DNA of 64,000 nt from Sphagnum magellanicum (taxonomy: Eukaryota > Streptophyta > Sphagnopsida > Sphagnales > Sphagnaceae): contig CM038913.1 in NCBI GenBank assembly GCA_021904315.1, forward strand, positions 6,695,958 through 6,759,957, read 5' to 3'. This document shows, piece after piece, positions 60,110-64,000 of the stretch. The first letter of the stretch is position 1. Each line of letters begins with the position of its first letter. Made by a program: the position numbers and the translations under genes. A model generated the notes under the pieces. That model did no database searches, was not told the DNA's origin, and worked only from the letters and a program-made list of their open reading frames with translations.

Positions 60110-61000
60110 CCTCTTCATCTATCTGATTACTTTTTTAGCCATTTTGAACAAATCAGATCTTTTGATGTTGCCAAATGTTAAATTTACTTTTGATTATGTT
60201 TTTTTTTGGGCCTCTAAAGCCTAATCTATACCAAAGCCATCTAAATTGACAATGCATATGTTATGTAAACATATGCAAGCCATCACCAAATTTGACATGT
60301 GGTGCAATGGAATGTCTACTTTCTTGAGTAGAATTCTAAACATTCCTTTCAAGATTCCAAAAGTTCTTTCAACTAACATCCTTGTATTTGATTAGATAAA
60401 ATTCCAATGTACCTTGTATATTGGCAGCCCATTTTTCTCACCTTTGAATGGAAAATAAAACCATGATCGCATTAAATAAGCACCATCTCTTATCAACTTG
60501 TAAAGTATAAACTTGTCTTTTTCGTCACTCAATTTTTTAACTCTGTTTTTTGGAAAAAAATGCAATCATGAATACTACCTACCCACCCATAATCATAACC
60601 CTAAAAACTGCATTTTGCATTTGTAACTCATTGAATCAATGTGGAGTAAAAACCTTTTTGACAATAATACAATTTAGGATATACCTTAGGTGCAATGATT
60701 GGAACATAACTACCATTTATGGCACCTAGGATGTTGGGACTTCCATGTAAGCATTCAAAACCAATGGTAATTTCCTTAATTTTGTTTCTAGTCAATTTAA
60801 GAATCACTAATGGTTTCAAATGCTTTCTAATTGTTACAAAAAATTATCTCACTGTAATGGACATTATACTTTTTGCAATGACATAAACCTCTCCACACAT
60901 TTGTAATGAATTTTCACTACCCAATCTTGTAAGAACCATTGTTATTCTAAATCCTATACGGATGCTTTCTCTCATGTTTGTATTTTTTCGTTCAAGACTT
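60110..61000 (-). pseudogene. PIF/Harbinger DDE transposase, decayed
   Basis: On the minus strand the order is TRLGSENSLQMCGEVY (near 60940-60890), then the frame 60819-60628 with NILGAINGSYVPIIAP and YYCQKGFYSTLIQ. These are followed by broken YDYGWVGSIHD (near 60595-60560), RSWFYFPFKGEKNGLP (near 60465-60420), KVHWNFI, GILKGMFRILLKKVDIP (near 60365-60310) and MACICLHNICIVN (near 60285-60245). This is the DDE_Tnp_4 nuclease order. The first catalytic Asp, normally in an AIDG motif, is Asn in AING. Several frameshifts and stops separate the segments, so no active enzyme is possible. Confidence 0.85.
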
Positions 61001-61591
61001 GGACCTATAACCTTAATCTAAGCATGAAATGTGTCAAAGTTTAACCTTGTACATTGTCAAAACATCTACTTTGAATTCTTTTCGAAAAGTTGATTCTTCA
61101 TATATCCAATTGCCCTCCCATACCTCCATATGATCCAAACTTTTGGTGGCATGTCCACAAACTCTGAAAAAACAGTAACACACTCACCGTACTCCAATAT
61201 TGTGTACAGTAACTACTTGTTACAATGAAACCACTTGTGCAATGACTTGATGGATGGCCATAGTAAAAACTAGGACCACCAATATCTTGTGAATACACTC
61301 ATCCATTGTTTTTCTATAGTAGAAAACACAAAAAAAACAAAGAGGCAATAAGAAACAAAGAAAAAAATATGAAAAAAATGAAGAGAGAAAAAGAAAGAAG
61401 AACAAAAGATAGCCTAATCCTCTCACATGTGAATCTCAATTTTTTACTAATTGGACCTTCTGCCTTTACACACACTCATTCTACCTTATTAAAAAAAGAA
61501 ATTTAATGTGAAAAACGTCCAATTTGCTTTGATTTGCTTCAAATTGGTCCTGGAATTTTGCACCCTAAACCTTCATTTAAAATGGCCCTTA

Positions 61592-64000
61592 ATATGTTCA
61601 AAATTCAATTCCAAATCGGAAAAGCCCACTAATTTTTTTCCTTTGTAGTTTCAAGTTGCTCTTCAGGTGTGAAAACCCACCATTTTATTTTATTTTTTTA
61701 TTTTTTCTGAATTTTCAACCTCCATTAGCCTATAACTTGGCGAATTTTATAATGGAATGTAGTGGGTGCTCCTTCTTTCACTTTACTAAAGTTCTAGCAT
61801 TAAAAACTAGATTATCATCACCTCTATGAAAAACTACTATGGGAAAACAAAGTGCAAATTGTGATATTCCTTTAGGAACTTCAAAAAGTCTATAACTAAT
61901 GCTTTGAATCTTGAAAAGTTGTTGATTTTAAAAGAAGAACCACACAACACTAGTCTTAACTCTCCATCTACTATGAGACAAGATACAACCTAGTCAAGGT
62001 CCCACAACAATGCCTATATTGATTTTATGTTATATTTTATATTTCATGATCCATGGGCCTTTAGCCCTACTGTTTGTAAAACGTGCCTAATTCAAAAATC
62101 AAGTCCAATTTCATGTATAAAATGAATAATCCTCAAATGTTAAAGATTGAAGATAAACATAATTTTACAACAAAGTAAATCCATAATTTATGTAACATGG
62201 AGTTCAACAATTAATTAAAATTAACATTTAACTATGAAGTTCAATCTACTTGCCGAGTTTTCAAAAAACTCAACTTGTTTACTTAAAAAACCTAAACTTG
62301 TGTTCCAAAATATTTGCTCACTTCCAAATCTAGCAAAATGTTAATTTCATGGTCTAGTTTTTGCCAATCCCAACAAAAGCATGCCAGTTTAAATCTAGGT
62401 CATAAGAACCTAAACTTTAAATTTAACACTACAAACTAGATATTGTATTGATACGTAAGATGCAACCTAGCTATATGGAATTATGAATATTGATATTGAA
62501 AAACGTATGAATCATGTATGACCTAAAACAATACCAACCTTATATTAATAATAGTCTAATATGGGACCTAAAACAATATTAAATATATACCTAGTCCACA
62601 TCAATACCAAGCAAAAATTAGCTTTGGACATAATAAAAATACCAAACTAGTTCCCCAAAAAAAAGTTGACATTAATATTTACTAGGTATTAAAAAAAACA
62701 ATTTAACCTTGCACCCTCATACTTAGTGCAATGTCATATGTTCAAAAATTAATAATAGCTTAACAATGGTTAAGACTTAAAACCAATGTTGAATGGGTAT
62801 ATTGTTTTTGATGTATTTGCAAAATACGTTATGTGATTTAAAAAAAAATATACCCTTATGGCTAAGGTATATCACCTATCATTTTTTTCCCATTAGGATA
62901 AAATCTAATTATTACATATTTTGAAGTTTTAGGATTATGGTAAGGCCCATGTACATTCCCCTCGTGATAACACCTAGGCATTGTGATTTTATTTATTTTC
63001 AAATATTTAATTTGATTATAGTTTATAGTGCATTTGACACATTTTACCATTACCAATTTCCTTTTTATATTTGGCCAATAATAATAATTTTTAGTAAAAC
63101 TTATAAGTCCATTCATACTTTTTGGCAAGTGCTACATATTCATTTGGGTTTACAAAATTTTAACATTAAAAGTAGCTTGGATCGTAGTATAGTGAGAAAT
63201 AGGTGATGTGCTTGGAAGGACAATGTACTTAATAAATTAAAATTAGCTAAAAGGGCTTGAAGTTGAAACTCCTTTGAAGTGTGAAAGGAAGCAAAAAAAA
63301 ATTTGGTACTTTATCTTTGAAAAACATTGATTATAAATTAATTAGTTAGGTATTGTAAATCACAAGTGAGTTTAGGACCGAAACTATGTCCGTTTATTAT
63401 ATAGCTATGGAAATCTATGTTTTTATTTACATTTTATTTTTTTCACCTTTCTATTATCTATATATAATTAGTATCCCACACCATGCTCCTACCATGGACT
63501 TCTCATTACCTATACTGAAACCTTTCAAAACAAAAATCTCAATTCTTCTCACAATTATATTTTATGAAATTTTATACTCATACAATAATTTATTTCTATT
63601 AAGTGAAGGTGTCTCCAAAGGTCATAAACATCCACTTATATACTAACCAAAAGGAAATTAAAGAAGAAATTTCTTAAAGTTTACACATCACATGGCTCCC
63701 CATGTGATTTCACATGCATAATAAAATGAAAAAAACTTTTCACATAAATGATCATGTGTGAATTAATGCACCCTAAATAAATCATAAAATTTTAAAATTT
63801 TTTCATTACTCATTGGGGTAGAACAATCTTTTGAAAATGAAAATACATGTGATATAATTATGAATGAAGTAAAGATGGAAAATGAACCTTTGCAAAAACA
63901 AATATAAGGAAATAGGAATCTAAAAACTAATGAAGAAAAAATGAAAGAAAATTTGAAGAAGTTACATGCATAAAGATTAGTTTGGAAACCAAATAGCAAA
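61592..64000. other. AT-rich stretch with no supported gene
   Basis: The minus-strand frame 63128-62862 contains KNYYYWPNIKRKLVMVKCVK and PRCYHEGNVHGPYHNPKTSK. The first part is weakly like the zinc-binding N-terminus of a retroelement integrase, but it lacks enough context to call. Nothing else is recognisable. Confidence 0.3.

Larger units (their letters stand above)
58226..61588. mobile_element. PIF/Harbinger element with both genes decayed
   Basis: The element carries a Myb/SANT-like gene on the plus strand and a DDE transposase on the minus strand, the two genes typical of PIF/Harbinger. Proposed ends are AGGCCACTTTAGA at 58226 and the inverse GGGCCATTTTAAA ending at 61588. The flanking trinucleotide is TTA on both sides (58223-58225 and 61589-61591), as expected for the superfamily. 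The two genes face each other. Similarity of the ends fades after about 25 bases, so the exact limits are less sure than the identity. Confidence 0.65.

Noticed and set aside
62862..63128. Possible retroelement integrase zinc-binding region
   Set aside because: Only a short YYWPN-like resemblance; no core, protease or LTR nearby, so not called as a gene.

Overview
The window is AT-rich nuclear DNA of a land plant. It holds three intron-containing genes of plant type, all on the minus strand: a cytochrome P450, a tocopherol-cyclase-family protein and a BAT1-type amino-acid transporter. Between them lie relics of most classes of plant transposable element. The low G+C, the ratio of repeats to genes and the style of the degraded elements would suit a non-flowering vascular plant such as a fern, lycophyte or gymnosperm. 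That is only an inference, and I cannot name the species.

Region by region: 0.7-2.6 kb is a decayed transposase-like reading frame. 5.9-7.8 kb is the decayed 3' half of a Ty3/gypsy pol gene. 8-9.3 kb is a decayed, unrecognised frame. 9.7-16.7 kb is a large fold-back structure: two arms of roughly 1.9 kb, each ending in about 205-bp subrepeats, plus a second nested palindrome. 20.27-22.37 kb is the P450 (three exons, 527 aa) with a TATA box and a SINE-like remnant just after its stop. 22.6-25.1 kb holds dispersed and tandem repeats. 25.6-26.3 kb is a hAT transposase relic. 26.45-29.6 kb is a Ty1/copia element with a 5' LTR, a primer binding site and a gag-pro-int frame that lacks reverse transcriptase. 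29.6-34.6 kb is mostly featureless. 34.7-37.8 kb carries an SR-rich open frame of unknown function and a cluster of strong inverted repeats. 37.94-41.09 kb is the tocopherol-cyclase-family gene (five exons, 549 aa). 41.7-42.1 kb is a 36-bp minisatellite. 42.97-44.24 kb is a small hAT element with an 8-bp target duplication and an intact 290-codon frame. 44.2-51.2 kb is nearly empty. 51.59-55.95 kb is the BAT1-type gene (seven exons, 581 aa). 58.2-61.6 kb is a PIF/Harbinger element with both of its genes decayed, and a SINE-like relic lies inside an intron of one of them. The rest is AT-rich.

The three host genes act in unrelated processes: P450 oxidation, chloroplast lipid or tocopherol-type chemistry, and amino-acid transport. 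They form no cluster. All splice junctions I inferred in them are phase 0. The most interesting signals are the compact hAT element with its intact partial transposase, the large nested fold-back structure, and minisatellites inside two introns whose units copy the adjoining splice-site sequence. I found no convincing new multi-gene system.
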